Notes: generated by a model not told the origin, from the letters alone. A stretch of DNA of 64,000 nucleotides from Umezawaea tangerina (GCF_003002815.1 NZ_PVTF01000017.1:62001-126000), one strand, 5' to 3'; numbered from the stretch's first letter, positions 1 through 8,982 are shown. Translations and numbers: made by a program.

Positions 1-3000
1 AACGGTGTTCGCCAGGCCGTTGTTCACGGGAGCGGGCACGTTGCCGCTCCCGGTCGCGGGCCCGCCGACCGCGTTGCCGGCGAAGACCACCGGCGCCTTG
101 TTGTTCACGATGCTGACCGGACCGCCGACCTTGGTGTTCTCGACGTTCACCGAGCCCGTCGCCCCGACCACGCTCACCGGTCCGCCGACCTCGGTGTCGA
201 CCAGCACCACGGAGCCCGCGCCGGTGGCCGAGATCGGCCCGTTCACCTTGCCGCCGAACACGTACAGCGACGCGCCCGCGTTGACGGTGACCGGACCGCT
301 GACCGTCGCGCCGTCGACCACCGTGACGCCGTTGCCGACCGTGAGCGGCCCGTTGACCTGCTCGGTGATCGTCCTGGTGGCCGTCACCGGGGGCTTGGCC
401 AGCAGTTCGAACTCGGCCAGCGTGGCGCCGCCCGCGATCTCCAGCCGGTAGTACCGGTAGAAGCCCGGCTTGGCGATCTTGAACGCGCGGGTCTGCTTGC
501 GCCAGGTGAACTTCTGGTCCTTGCGCTCGTCGGCCGTGGTCCACGTCTTGCCGTCGAGCGAACCCTTGAGCACCCAGTTCTTCGCGTCGGCCGTCGTGGA
601 CGACGACGTCAGCGTGTAGAACTCGGCCCTCTCCTTGGTGTTGGGCAGGTCGACCTGCACCGAGTCGACCGCCGCCTGGGTGGCGGTGGTGTCGTCGACC
701 AGCGCGGCCGGACCGGTGAACTTGCCCGCGGTGCTGATGTCGCGCAACGGCTTCGGGACCTCGTTGCCCTTGGTGATCGACGGCGGAACGGAGTCCGCGC
801 CGGTCGCCCACTTGGACGGGTTCGGGCCCATGTCGAAGTCGAGCGTGGCGCCCGCCGCGAGCACGTTGTGGTCCAGGTAGCTCTTGTCGTGGACCTTGCC
901 GTTGACCTTCAGGTTCTGCACGTAGATGTTCTTCGCGCTGTTCTTCGGCGCGTTGACCACCAGCTTCTTGCCGTTCTCCAGCTTCAGCGTCGCCTTGGTG
1001 AACAGCGGCGACCCGACCGCGTAGGTCGCGTTGCCCATCTGCAGCGGGTAGAAGCCCAGCGCGCTGAACAGGAACCACGCCGACTGCTCGCCGTTGTCCT
1101 CGTCACCCGCGTAGCCTTGGCCGATCTCGCTGCCGAGGTAGAGCCGCGAGGTGATCTCGCGGACCTTCTCCTGCGTCTTCCACGGCTGGCCCGCGTAGTC
1201 GTACATGTAGGTGATGTGGTGCGACACCTGGTTGCTGTGGCCGAGCTGCCCCATCCGGACGTCCCGCGCCTCGGTCATCTCGTGGATGACACCGCCGTAG
1301 GAACCGGGGAACTTGGCCGTCTCCGGCGTGGCGAAGAACTCGTCGAGCTTCTTGCCGAGGCCCTCGCGGCCGCCGTAGAGGTTCGCCAGGCCCTGGCCGT
1401 CGTGCGGGACCGAGAACGTCTGGTTCCACGCGTCGGTCTCGGTGTAGTCGTAGCCCCACACCCGCGGGTCGAACTCCGCGGCGGGCAGCCTGCGCGTGCC
1501 GTCGGGGTTGCGGCCCTGGAAGAAGCCCGCCTCCGGGTCGAACATGTTGACGTAGTTCAGCGCGCGGTTGGTGAAGTACTCGTAGTTCTCGAGGTACTCC
1601 TGCTTGCGCGGGTCGTTCGCGGCGGCCTTGTCGTAGAGCGCCTTCGACATGTTCGCGATGCCGTAGTCGTTGACGTAGCCCTCGATCGCCCAGGACATGC
1701 CCTCGTTGGTCGCCGTGGACGTGTAGCCCTTGAAGATCGCCGTGTCCTGGCCGTGGCGGCCGACGTTCTCGTCCGGCGGCGTCACGGTGGCGTTCCTGAC
1801 CGCGGCGTCGTAGTTCCCCTGGACGTCGAGGTTGGTGATGCCCTTGACGTAGGCGTCGGTGAACGCGACGTCGGAGCTGGTGCCCGTCATCAGGTTCGCG
1901 TAGCCGGGGGAGGACCAGCGCGACACCCAGCCGCCGTCGCGGTACTGCTGGATGAACCCGTCCGCCATCTCACCGGCCTGCGAGGGCGTGAAGAGGGTGT
2001 AGGCGGGCCACGTCGTGCGGTAGGTGTCCCAGAAGCCGTTGTTGACGTAGATCTTGCCGTCCACGACCTTCGCGCCGGTCTGGGTCGGCGTGCTCGGGCC
2101 CGTGCTGGGGCTCACCGGGCTCGCGTACTTGTACGCGGGCGCGGCGGAGGACCCGGTGTTCTCGAAGCCCGAGTTCGGGTAGAGGTAGAGCCGGTACAGG
2201 CTGGAGTACAGCGTGGTCAGCTGGTCCTCGCTGGCGCCCTCGACCTCGATGATGCCCAGCTGCTTGTCCCAGGTCTGCTGGGCCCGCTGCTTGACGGAGT
2301 CGAACGTGTCCTGCGCCGAGATCTCCTGCTCCAGGTTCTTCTTCGCCTGGTCGACGCTCAGCAGCGAGGTCGCGATCCTCAGGTTCACGGTCTTCTGCGC
2401 GCTGGTGTCGAACTGGAAGTAGCCCGCCACGTTGTCGCGGCCCTGGCCGGTCAGCTTGCCGCTGGACTTCACCGGCTGGTCGACCTTGCCGTAGACGAAC
2501 ATCCGGGTCGCGCCGAAGGAGAGGCCGACGTCGGAGAAGCCCGACACCACACCGGTCGCGGCGTCCAGCGTGAGCCCGCCGTCGTTGGTGACGTTGTCGA
2601 ACACCAGGTTCGAGGTGTTCTCGGTGAAGCCGAACCTGAACACCGCGGCGTGGTCGGTCGGCGCGATCTCGGTGCGCATGCCGTTCTCGAACTTCACGCT
2701 GTAGTAGTGCGCCTGCGCGGTCTCGTTCTCGTGCTTGAACGGCAGGGCGCGCACGGCCCGGTCCGCGGTGGGCGTCCCGGTCGACGGCATCACCTGGAAC
2801 GTCTGCCGGTCGCGCATCCACGGGCTGGGCTCGTGGCTCGCCGAGAACGCCTGCAACGTGGGCAGGTTGTCGCGGTTGTTGAACTTGGCGTAGTCGTAGA
2901 ACCAGCTCGTGGAGCCCGCGTTCGTCATCGGGGTCCAGAAGTTGAAGCCGTGCGGCACGGCCGTGGCCGGGAAGTTGTTGCCGCGCGAGAAGGAACCGCT

Positions 3001-4248
3001 GGAGTTCGTACCGCGGGTGGTGCGCACGTAGTCCGTCGGCCGCTGGTAGTCCGGAGTGGACGGTGCCGACCTGATGGCGATGTCGTCGATCCAGCCGTCG
3101 AAGTTGGCCGGCCCCTTGGGGTTGTCGTACGCCACCAGGATCCGCTTGATCGTCTTGCCCGCGGCGACCGAGCCGATGACCGACGCGAGCCGGTTCCACT
3201 GGTTGGTGTACAGCGTCTTCGACGCGCCCTGGCCCTTCGGCGACAGCTCGAACCCGTGCTGGTCGCGCGCGCCGAGGTCGCTGAGGTACGTGCCGTCGGA
3301 GAACGCGAGGTCCACCGCGGCGAACGTGCTCGGGTAGCTCAGGTCGTCGACCATGAAGTTCGGGAAGATCAGGTAGGACAGCTCGGTCGTCTTCGTGACG
3401 GGCACGTTGACGTCGAACACCTTGTTGTAGGAGTAGCCGTGGCCCTCGGCGACGTGCGTGCCCTGGTAGCGCAGCGCGCGCAGGCCGGTGAAGCCGATGT
3501 TGGACTTGGCGTTGTAGCCGCCGGTCGCGCCCTTGCCGATCACCGTGCGCATGTTCTCCGGCGCGGGGGTGGTCGAGCCGTCGGAGAACTGGACCTCGGC
3601 GATCTGGACGAGGTTCACGCCGCCCGCGTTGGCCGTGATGTCGAGCTTGTACTGCGCGTAGGCGGTGGTGTTCGCGATGTCGTAGACCTTGGTCTGCAAC
3701 CGCTCCGGGAAGACCTCGTTCGTGCGGGTGTCGAGCGTCGTCCAGGTCTGGCCGTCGGCGGAGCCCTGAAGGGTCCAGTTCTTCGGGTCGCGCTCGTCGG
3801 CGTCGTTGGCGGACGAGATCGCGTACCGCTTCACCGCGGTGGGCTCGGAAAAGCGGAATTGCGCCCACCCCGTGCTGGTGAACGTCAACCACTTCGAGTT
3901 GACGTTCGCGTCGACGAGGTTTTCCTTGACCTCACCCCCCGAGGTGTTCTCGGAGTTCGCCTGCACGTCGACGATCTTGTCGGTCACGTTGCCGGGAATG
4001 CTCACCGAGTCCGTGCCGTTGACGCCCGACGCCTTCGGTTTCCCCTGTGCGTCGGTCTCGACCGTGCTGGCCCAGGTAGGCTGGGGTTGTCCGTCCTCGA
4101 AGGACGAACTGAAGAGGTCTGCGCTCACTACTGGATCTTCCGGTGCGGCTGATGCTGATGACCAGCTTCCCACGCTACTCATCACCAATGCGGTGACGGT
4201 GACGCCGACCAGCGCCAAACGGGTTCTGTTCGCCCGCATGTGCCCCAT
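1..4248 (-). CDS. Secreted GH92 family alpha-mannosidase with discoidin domains (3' end cut by window)
   Basis: The frame stays open from ATG at 4248 to the left edge, giving 1416 codons without a stop, so the C-terminus lies outside. Residues 1 to about 33 form a signal peptide. A discoidin-like (F5/8 type C) region follows at about 80-240, a second beta-sandwich region, and the GH92 catalytic body at about 405-1110. The body contains the family signature GDEDNGEQSAW at 1048-1058, which supplies the acidic catalytic and calcium-site residues. Another discoidin-like region lies at about 1130-1270. The tail has a roughly 20-residue repeat of the form V-x-GP-V-x-V, probably a beta-helix. GH92 enzymes are calcium-dependent exo-alpha-mannosidases acting on mannans and N-glycans outside the cell. 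GGAAGG sits 9-10 nt before ATG 4248; ATG 4239 is an alternative. The family call is secure, the linkage specificity is not. Confidence 0.93.
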   Translation of the reverse strand, partial: MGHMRANRTRLALVGVTVTALVMSSVGSWSSASAAPEDPVVSADLFSSSFEDGQPQPTWASTVETDAQGKPKASGVNGTDSVSIPGNVTDKIVDVQANSENTSGGEVKENLVDANVNSKWLTFTSTGWAQFRFSEPTAVKRYAISSANDADERDPKNWTLQGSADGQTWTTLDTRTNEVFPERLQTKVYDIANTTAYAQYKLDITANAGGVNLVQIAEVQFSDGSTTPAPENMRTVIGKGATGGYNAKSNIGFTGLRALRYQGTHVAEGHGYSYNKVFDVNVPVTKTTELSYLIFPNFMVDDLSYPSTFAAVDLAFSDGTYLSDLGARDQHGFELSPKGQGASKTLYTNQWNRLASVIGSVAAGKTIKRILVAYDNPKGPANFDGWIDDIAIRSAPSTPDYQRPTDYVRTTRGTNSSGSFSRGNNFPATAVPHGFNFWTPMTNAGSTSWFYDYAKFNNRDNLPTLQAFSASHEPSPWMRDRQTFQVMPSTGTPTADRAVRALPFKHENETAQAHYYSVKFENGMRTEIAPTDHAAVFRFGFTENTSNLVFDNVTNDGGLTLDAATGVVSGFSDVGLSFGATRMFVYGKVDQPVKSSGKLTGQGRDNVAGYFQFDTSAQKTVNLRIATSLLSVDQAKKNLEQEISAQDTFDSVKQRAQQTWDKQLGIIEVEGASEDQLTTLYSSLYRLYLYPNSGFENTGSSAAPAYKYASPVSPSTGPSTPTQTGAKVVDGKIYVNNGFWDTYRTTWPAYTLFTPSQAGEMADGFIQQYRDGGWVSRWSSPGYANLMTGTSSDVAFTDAYVKGITNLDVQGNYDAAVRNATVTPPDENVGRHGQDTAIFKGYTSTATNEGMSWAIEGYVNDYGIANMSKALYDKAAANDPRKQEYLENYEYFTNRALNYVNMFDPEAGFFQGRNPDGTRRLPAAEFDPRVWGYDYTETDAWNQTFSVPHDGQGLANLYGGREGLGKKLDEFFATPETAKFPGSYGGVIHEMTEARDVRMGQLGHSNQVSHHITYMYDYAGQPWKTQEKVREITSRLYLGSEIGQGYAGDEDNGEQSAWFLFSALGFYPLQMGNATYAVGSPLFTKATLKLENGKKLVVNAPKNSAKNIYVQNLKVNGKVHDKSYLDHNVLAAGATLDFDMGPNPSKWATGADSVPPSITKGNEVPKPLRDISTAGKFTGPAALVDDTTATQAAVDSVQVDLPNTKERAEFYTLTSSSTTADAKNWVLKGSLDGKTWTTADERKDQKFTWRKQTRAFKIAKPGFYRYYRLEIAGGATLAEFELLAKPPVTATRTITEQVNGPLTVGNGVTVVDGATVSGPVTVNAGASLYVFGGKVNGPISATGAGSVVLVDTEVGGPVSVVGATGSVNVENTKVGGPVSIVNNKAPVVFAGNAVGGPATGSGNVPAPVNNGLANTV

Positions 4249-4302
4249 TGCGCACGCCTTCCGGTTGGACTCGGGTGCTACTCGCGCGACAGCACAACCG
4301 CT

Positions 4303-4322
4303 TCTTGACATCGTTGTCAAGA
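4303..4322. promoter_or_regulatory. Palindromic operator candidate between GH92 and ROK genes
   Basis: The sequence TCTTGACATCGTTGTCAAGA has perfect 8-bp arms around a 4-nt centre. It lies in the divergent gap about 55 bp upstream of the GH92 start and contains TTGACA on both strands. A regulator bound here would cover a -35-like element. The form resembles LacI/ROK-type sugar-responsive operators. The adjacent ROK repressor is the obvious candidate ligand, but that is inference. Confidence 0.6.
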
Positions 4323-4417
4323 TCGGTGGGGCAAATTGTCCGGCTACCTGTCTCCCCGCTGCTCCAAGTGCCCGAACGGATGGGTGTGGCGTCCGCGTTC
4401 GGGCGAGGTCGCGGACC

Positions 4418-4423
4418 TAGAAT
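4418..4423 (+). promoter_or_regulatory. -10 element TAGAAT for the ROK gene
   Basis: TAGAAT ends 9 nt before GTG 4433, so transcription would begin at or just before that codon. No convincing -35 is visible. If this is the promoter it favours the GTG 4433 start. Confidence 0.45.
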
Positions 4424-4432
4424 CACCCCATT

Positions 4433-5638
4433 GTGCTGACGGAGGACGAGTTGAACGTGCGGAAAGCCCCCCAGGTGGGCACACCGGCGGGTATGAGGGC
4501 GCTCAACCAGCGCGCGGTGCTCGACCGCCTCCGCGACCACGGCCCGTCGACCAGGCCGCAGATCGCCAAGGAGACCGGCCTCTCCAAGCCGACGGTCGGC
4601 CAGGCCCTGCTCGACCTCGAGCGGCACGGCCTGGTGAGACCCGTGGGCCGCACCACGGCGGGCCCAGGCCGGTCCGCCGTGGTCTACGAGCCCAACCCCG
4701 CGGCCGCGTACGTGCTGGGCATCGACATCGGCAGGCTGCGCATCCGGGCCGCCGTGTCCGACCTCGCCGGGTCGGTCATCGCGCGGGTCGACGAGCGCAA
4801 CCGGTGCCGGTCGGCGGACGCGCTCGTGCGCAAGGTGCAGGAGCTCGCCGTCCGCACGGTCACCGACGCCGGGCTGAGCCTCGACGACGTGATCACCAAG
4901 GTGGTCGGCAGCCCCGGTGTGCCTGATCCTGGCGGCCGCGGGATGCACCTCGCGCCCAACCTGCCGGGGTGGGAGCGCAAGGGCCTCCTCGACGAGCTGG
5001 AGGCCGTTCTCGGGCCCGGCCTGGTCGTGGAGAACGACGCGAACCTCGCCGCGATCGGCGAGCTGGAGTACGGCGTGGCCCGCGGGGTCGACGTGTTCGT
5101 CGCCGTCACGATCGGCACCGGGATCGGGATGGGCATCGTCATCGACGGCAGGCTGTTCCGCGGCGCGCACGGCGCCGCGGGCGAGGTCGGCTACCTGCCG
5201 TACCCGGACTCGACGGAGGACACGCAGGTCCGGGGGCAGTTCGAGGGTGCCGCGGCCGCGCACTCGGTGGTGGGCATGGCGCACGCGCGGGGCCTGAACC
5301 AGGTGCGCAGCGCCCGTGAGGTGTTCGGGCTGGCGAAGTCCGGCGACGAGCGCGCGCTGGAGGTCGTGCGCGACGAGGCCGGGCGGCTGGCGTACCTGGT
5401 GGCCGCGGTGAGCGCGGTGCTCGACCCGGAGCTGGTCGTGCTCAGCGGTGGCGTGGGCACGAACATCGAGCTGCTCAGCGAGCCGCTGGAGACGGCGCTG
5501 CGGCGCAGCACGCCGCTGGTGCCGCGGATCGTCGCGGGGGAGCTCGGGGACGGGGCGGTGCTCAGCGGGGCCATCGCGCTGGGGTTGAAGTCGGCTCGCG
5601 ACCTCGTGTTCGACCGCCGGAAGACGATCACTCTCTGA
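4433..5638 (+). CDS. ROK family transcriptional repressor
   Basis: The protein has about 401 residues. An N-terminal winged helix-turn-helix (about 25-85, including RPQIAKETGLSKPTV) is followed by a ROK sugar-kinase-like domain. That domain has the phosphate-binding DIGRLRIRAAV at the front and GIGMGIVIDGRLF in the middle. The zinc-binding CxCGxxGC loop typical of true ROK kinases is missing; the region reads GYLPYPDSTED, which suggests a regulator rather than an active kinase. It is divergent from the GH92 mannosidase, so control of mannoside use is likely. The start is uncertain. GTG 4433 follows a -10-like TAGAAT, while a GGAGG at 4441-4445 would serve TTG 4451 or GTG 4457 and shorten the product by 6-8 residues. 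Confidence 0.9.
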   Translation: MLTEDELNVRKAPQVGTPAGMRALNQRAVLDRLRDHGPSTRPQIAKETGLSKPTVGQALLDLERHGLVRPVGRTTAGPGRSAVVYEPNPAAAYVLGIDIGRLRIRAAVSDLAGSVIARVDERNRCRSADALVRKVQELAVRTVTDAGLSLDDVITKVVGSPGVPDPGGRGMHLAPNLPGWERKGLLDELEAVLGPGLVVENDANLAAIGELEYGVARGVDVFVAVTIGTGIGMGIVIDGRLFRGAHGAAGEVGYLPYPDSTEDTQVRGQFEGAAAAHSVVGMAHARGLNQVRSAREVFGLAKSGDERALEVVRDEAGRLAYLVAAVSAVLDPELVVLSGGVGTNIELLSEPLETALRRSTPLVPRIVAGELGDGAVLSGAIALGLKSARDLVFDRRKTITL

Positions 5639-5801
5639 GAGTAGTCGAGCGGTGCTCGCCTCGTATTTCACCCGATCGAAGTAGGCGCATCGGGCTGAAA
5701 GTGGCTTAGCGTTACCGGCACCTCCTCCTGGAGGGTTGAAGTTCCTTCCGTTGCACCGGGTTAGCCGTGGGGGATGCGGGGGACGTAGCCGCTCACGGCC
5801 G

Positions 5802-5842
5802 CACGGGGCAGGCGCCCGCGCCAGCACAGCGCCTGCCCCGTG
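5802..5842. terminator. Hairpin terminator between convergent ROK and acyl-CoA dehydrogenase genes
   Basis: Perfect 14-bp arms (CACGGGGCAGGCGC and its complement) at 5802-5815 and 5829-5842 enclose a 13-nt loop. The hairpin lies between two convergent genes, so it can end transcription in both directions. No long T tract follows, as is usual in high-GC genomes. Confidence 0.8.
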
Positions 5843-5851
5843 TAACGGTGC

Positions 5852-7765
5852 TCAGTCCGGAGTCGTCCGGTGCACGTTCTCCGCGGTCGACGCCCGGTGT
5901 GCAGAGTCGGCGATCCAGGATCCGGGCACGGACGCGTCGAGCACGCCGTCCTCGAGCCAGGCGTACTCGCCCGCCAGCACCTTCCGCGTCAGCACGAGGT
6001 CGGAGTCGTCGGTGTTCGTCCACAGCCGGGCGAACAGCTCGTCGACCCGCACCCGCGCCTGCCTGCTGAACGCGTCCGCGAGCTCGACGGCGTTCGTGCC
6101 GTCGGCCTTGGCGCGCACGCAGCTCGCGCTGATCGCGAACAGCTCCGCGCCGATGTCGACGACCCGGCCCAGGAACCGCTGCTTGCGCTCCATCTTCCCC
6201 TGCCAGCGCGACATCGCGTAGAACGTGTGCCGCGCGAGCTTGCGGCTCGACCGCTCGACGAAGCGCAGGTGCGTCGCCAGGGGACCGAAGTCGGCGAACG
6301 AGCCGGGCACCTGGCCCTTGCCGACGACGAGCGTGGGCAGCCACTTGGCGTAGAACCCGCCCGCCTTCGCCGCGGCCTTGGCCTTGCGCGACCGGTCGGC
6401 CTCGGGGTCGATGATGTCGCCCGCCACGGACAGGTGGGCGTCGACGGCCTCGCGCGCGATGATCAGGTGCATGATCTCCGTGGAGCCCTCGAAGATCCGG
6501 TTGATCCTCAGGTCCCGCAACACCTGCTCGGCCGGGACGCCGCGTTCGCCGCGCGCGGCCATCGAGTCGGCCGTCTCGTAGCCGCGGCCGCCGCGGATCT
6601 GCACGAGCTCGTCGGCCACCAGCCACGCCATCTCCGAGCCGTACAGCTTCGCCAGCGCGGCCTCGATGCGGATGTCGTTGCTGCCCGCGTCGGCGAGCTC
6701 GCTGCTGAGGTCCAGCACCGCCTCCAACGCGTACGCGGTCGCCGCGATGAACGCGATCTTGCCGCCGATGGCCTCGTGCTTGCCGATCGGAAGTCCCCAT
6801 TGGACTCTTTGCGCGGACCACTCGCGCGCGATCTTGAGCGACCACTTCGCCGCGCCCGCGCACAAGGCGGGCAACGAAAGGCGGCCGGTGTTGAGGGTCG
6901 TCAACGCGATCTTGAGGCCCGCGCCCTCCTTGCCGATCCGGTTCGCCGCCGGAACCCGCACCTGGTGGAAGCGCGTGACCCCGTTCTCCAAGCCGCGCAA
7001 GCCCATGAACCGGTTGCGGTTCTCGACGGTGATCCCCGGCGAGTCGGCCTCGACGACGAACGCGCTGATGCCCTTGTCCGGCACCGCGGCCATCACCACG
7101 AGCAGCTCAGCGACGACACCGTTGGTGGTCCACAACTTCACGCCGTCGAGGAGGTACGCCTCGCCGTCCTCGGTCGGGGTCGCGGTGGTGCCGAGCCGGG
7201 CCGGGTCGCTGCCGACATCGGGCTCCGTCAACAGGAACGCGCTGATCGCGCCCTTGGCGCAGCGGGGCAGGAACTCCTTCTTCTGCTCATCGGTGCCGAA
7301 GAGGGCGAGCGGTTGCGGGACACCGATGGACTGGTGCGCGGACAGGAGAGCGCCGATGGCGGGACTGGCGGAACCGGCGAGCATCAGGGCGCGGTTGTAG
7401 TAGACCTGCGAGAGGCCGAGACCGCCGTACTCCTGCTTGATCTTCATGCCGAACGCGCCGATGCGCTTCAAACCCGCGTAGACCTCGTCGGGGATGCGGG
7501 ACTCGCGTTCGATGAGGCCGCCGTCGACCTCGGTCTCGCAGAAGTGGCGGAGGTGGTTGAGGAAGGTTTCGCCGTTTTCGATGTCTTGCGGGGAGCCGGT
7601 GGGGTGGGGGTGGATGAGGTCGAGGCGGAAGTGGCCGAGGAAGAGTTCTTTGCCGAAGCTGGGGCGTTTCCAGGTGGATTCGCGGGCTTGTTCGGCTACT
7701 TGGCGGGCTTGGTGTTCGTCGACTTGGGTGGTGGGGGTGGGGGTTTTGGGGTCCGCTGTGGTCAT
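5852..7765 (-). CDS. Acyl-CoA dehydrogenase, long form (VLCAD/FadE-like)
   Basis: The 637-residue protein catalyses FAD-dependent alpha,beta-dehydrogenation of acyl-CoA, the first step of beta-oxidation. The acyl-CoA dehydrogenase core spans about 60-450. It includes LTEPDVGSDPARL and WTTNG in the middle domain, and the catalytic glutamate lies in IFEGSTEI near the end of the C-terminal helical domain. About 170 further residues follow, as in very-long-chain enzymes rather than the 380-residue short forms. ATG 7765 is preceded by GGGAGG at 6 nt, which decides the start over an open extension upstream. It appears monocistronic and ends at a bidirectional terminator. Chain length preference is not readable. 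Confidence 0.93.
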   Translation of the reverse strand: MTTADPKTPTPTTQVDEHQARQVAEQARESTWKRPSFGKELFLGHFRLDLIHPHPTGSPQDIENGETFLNHLRHFCETEVDGGLIERESRIPDEVYAGLKRIGAFGMKIKQEYGGLGLSQVYYNRALMLAGSASPAIGALLSAHQSIGVPQPLALFGTDEQKKEFLPRCAKGAISAFLLTEPDVGSDPARLGTTATPTEDGEAYLLDGVKLWTTNGVVAELLVVMAAVPDKGISAFVVEADSPGITVENRNRFMGLRGLENGVTRFHQVRVPAANRIGKEGAGLKIALTTLNTGRLSLPALCAGAAKWSLKIAREWSAQRVQWGLPIGKHEAIGGKIAFIAATAYALEAVLDLSSELADAGSNDIRIEAALAKLYGSEMAWLVADELVQIRGGRGYETADSMAARGERGVPAEQVLRDLRINRIFEGSTEIMHLIIAREAVDAHLSVAGDIIDPEADRSRKAKAAAKAGGFYAKWLPTLVVGKGQVPGSFADFGPLATHLRFVERSSRKLARHTFYAMSRWQGKMERKQRFLGRVVDIGAELFAISASCVRAKADGTNAVELADAFSRQARVRVDELFARLWTNTDDSDLVLTRKVLAGEYAWLEDGVLDASVPGSWIADSAHRASTAENVHRTTPD

Positions 7766-7863
7766 TGCTGACCTCCCAGGAGCCGAGGGTGGGGTGTTGA
7801 CGGTACTACTGGTGGGTAGGGGTGGCTGGTTGCTCCGGTGGGGCACCCCGGCTCGCCTAGTGT

Positions 7864-7926
7864 TCTATACCCGTCGAACCTTGTCAAGACGATAGGGCTG
7901 TCTTGACAAGGTTCGACGGGTATAGA
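7864..7926. repeat. Perfect 27-bp inverted repeat with 9-nt loop
   Basis: The arms at 7864-7890 and 7900-7926 are exact complements, and the loop is 7891-7899. Each arm contains ACCTTGTCAAGAC or its complement, and the outer ends read TATAC/GTATA. It lies about 100 bp upstream of the acyl-CoA dehydrogenase start and next to a tandem repeat tract. It could be a very stable transcript hairpin, a terminator shielding the dehydrogenase gene, or the remnant of a small mobile palindrome. It has no T tract and no coding capacity. Confidence 0.85.
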
Positions 7927-8255
7927 GATGGCTTCTCGTCGGGGTGCGTGGGGGAGTGTGGGTGGGAGGGCATCCGACGCTCCGCGACGGACAGGGCATC
8001 CTTGGCTTCGCCGTCGGACAGGGCATCCTTGCTGCGCGGCGGACAAGGCCCCAGGCGCTCCGCGCCGGATGGGCGTTGGCGGGCTGCGCCCAGTGGGGTG
8101 TTGTGCTCGGCTGCGCCATCGGAAGGGAAGGCGTCCGCGCTGCGCGTTGGGCAAGGAAGGCGTTCTTGCTGCGCGTTGGACAGGAAGGCGTCCGCGCTGC
8201 GCGTTGGACGAAGTTGGTGGGCCGCCTGGGTTTGTGTGGGTGTGTGCCCTGGTGC
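7927..8255. other. Gene-free stretch between acyl-CoA dehydrogenase and DUF305 genes
   Basis: Apart from the inverted repeat at its left edge and the tandem repeat at 7968-8210, I see no gene here. Open frames on both strands are low-complexity and lack ribosome binding sites or family motifs. The tract lies beyond the 3' end of the DUF305 gene and upstream of the dehydrogenase. Confidence 0.6.
7968..8210. repeat. Degenerate tandem repeat, about nine units of 24-30 bp
   Basis: Units begin near 7968, 7994, 8021, 8046, 8071, 8095, 8125, 8154 and 8183. Early units have the form GGGCATCC...CGGACA. Late units have the form GGAAGGCGT...GCTGCGCGTTGGACA. Most contain a small internal dyad around GCGC. 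Unit length and sequence both drift, and there are no unique spacers, so this is not a CRISPR array. It may be a transcribed hairpin cluster of REP type or an expanding/decaying minisatellite. Confidence 0.75.
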
Positions 8256-8978
8256 CTAGTTCTGTGGCAGGGGGGAGGCGCCGCGTTGGGTGAGTAGTTG
8301 TTGCATGTACTCGACTTCGCTGCTTTGCGACTTGAGCATGTTGTCGGCCAGTAGGCGCACCACGGGTTGGCTTGCGTGGGTGGCGGCGTATTCGGCCATG
8401 GGGGCGCCGCCGATGTGGTGGCGCAGCATGAGTTGCAGGAAGTAGGTGTCGAGTTCCTGGCCCGTGAGGGAGCGGAGTTTGGTGAGTTCCTCGGCGGAGG
8501 CCATGCCGGGCATTTCGGGGGTGGCCTGGGTGGTGGGGGAGTCGCCGTGGGAGTGGGCGGTGTTGTCCATCCACTTCATGTGGGTGCCGTCGACCGACTG
8601 TTCCGGGAAGCTCCAGAGGAGGAGCCAGCCCTTCATGCGGCCGATCTGCTCCAGCTGGGTGCTTTCGATGTCGAAAGCGAGCTGGCGGACCTCCAGGGTG
8701 GTGCTCCGGTCGCGGGCGATGTTCGCGAGCTGGACGCCCTGGAGGTGGTGGGCCGCCATGTCCTGGGCGAAGCCGACGTCCACGGAGTCGCGGTCCGGGT
8801 AGGCGTTGTCGGTGGAGCCGGGCAGCTTGATGAGCAGGCCGACGGCGGCACCGAGCAGGAGCACGGCGAGCACGGCAGCGGTGATTACCACTGTCCTCGC
8901 CAGGGTGGGACCGCCGGTCGGACGGTCGTCCTGGACGTGCTCGGTCGCGCCCGCGTCCTGCTCGGTGTCGGCCATCAT
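8256..8978 (-). CDS. DUF305 family membrane-anchored protein
   Basis: The protein has 240 residues. A single N-terminal membrane anchor lies at about 28-50 and the rest faces outward. The DUF305 four-helix fold is shown by two histidine/methionine-bearing segments, DMAAHHLQGVQLA and LMLRHHIGGAPMAEYA. A His/Met-rich linker (KWMDNTAHSHGD, PEMPGMAS) joins them and could bind metal. DUF305 proteins are often linked to copper or redox stress, but a precise role is not established. The gene starts 4 nt after the DUF3105 stop at 8983, so the two are co-transcribed and probably act together. Two ATG codons (8978, 8975) are adjacent. Confidence 0.9.
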   Translation of the reverse strand: MMADTEQDAGATEHVQDDRPTGGPTLARTVVITAAVLAVLLLGAAVGLLIKLPGSTDNAYPDRDSVDVGFAQDMAAHHLQGVQLANIARDRSTTLEVRQLAFDIESTQLEQIGRMKGWLLLWSFPEQSVDGTHMKWMDNTAHSHGDSPTTQATPEMPGMASAEELTKLRSLTGQELDTYFLQLMLRHHIGGAPMAEYAATHASQPVVRLLADNMLKSQSSEVEYMQQLLTQRGASPLPQN

Positions 8979-8982
8979 CGGA

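Noticed and set aside
868-4152. A very long plus-strand open frame (1094 codons) opposite the GH92 gene
   Set aside because: It is a composition shadow: Val, Leu, Arg and Ala dominate, no domain is visible, and the opposite strand encodes a clear GH92 enzyme with ordered motifs.
7864-7926. Paired TTGACA and TATAGA inside the 27-bp inverted repeat read as a promoter
   Set aside because: The spacing is 12 bp instead of about 17, and the symmetry forces both elements. They are better explained as part of the palindrome.
7968-8210. Possible CRISPR array
   Set aside because: Units differ in length and sequence, there are no unique spacers of constant size, and no cas genes are in the window.
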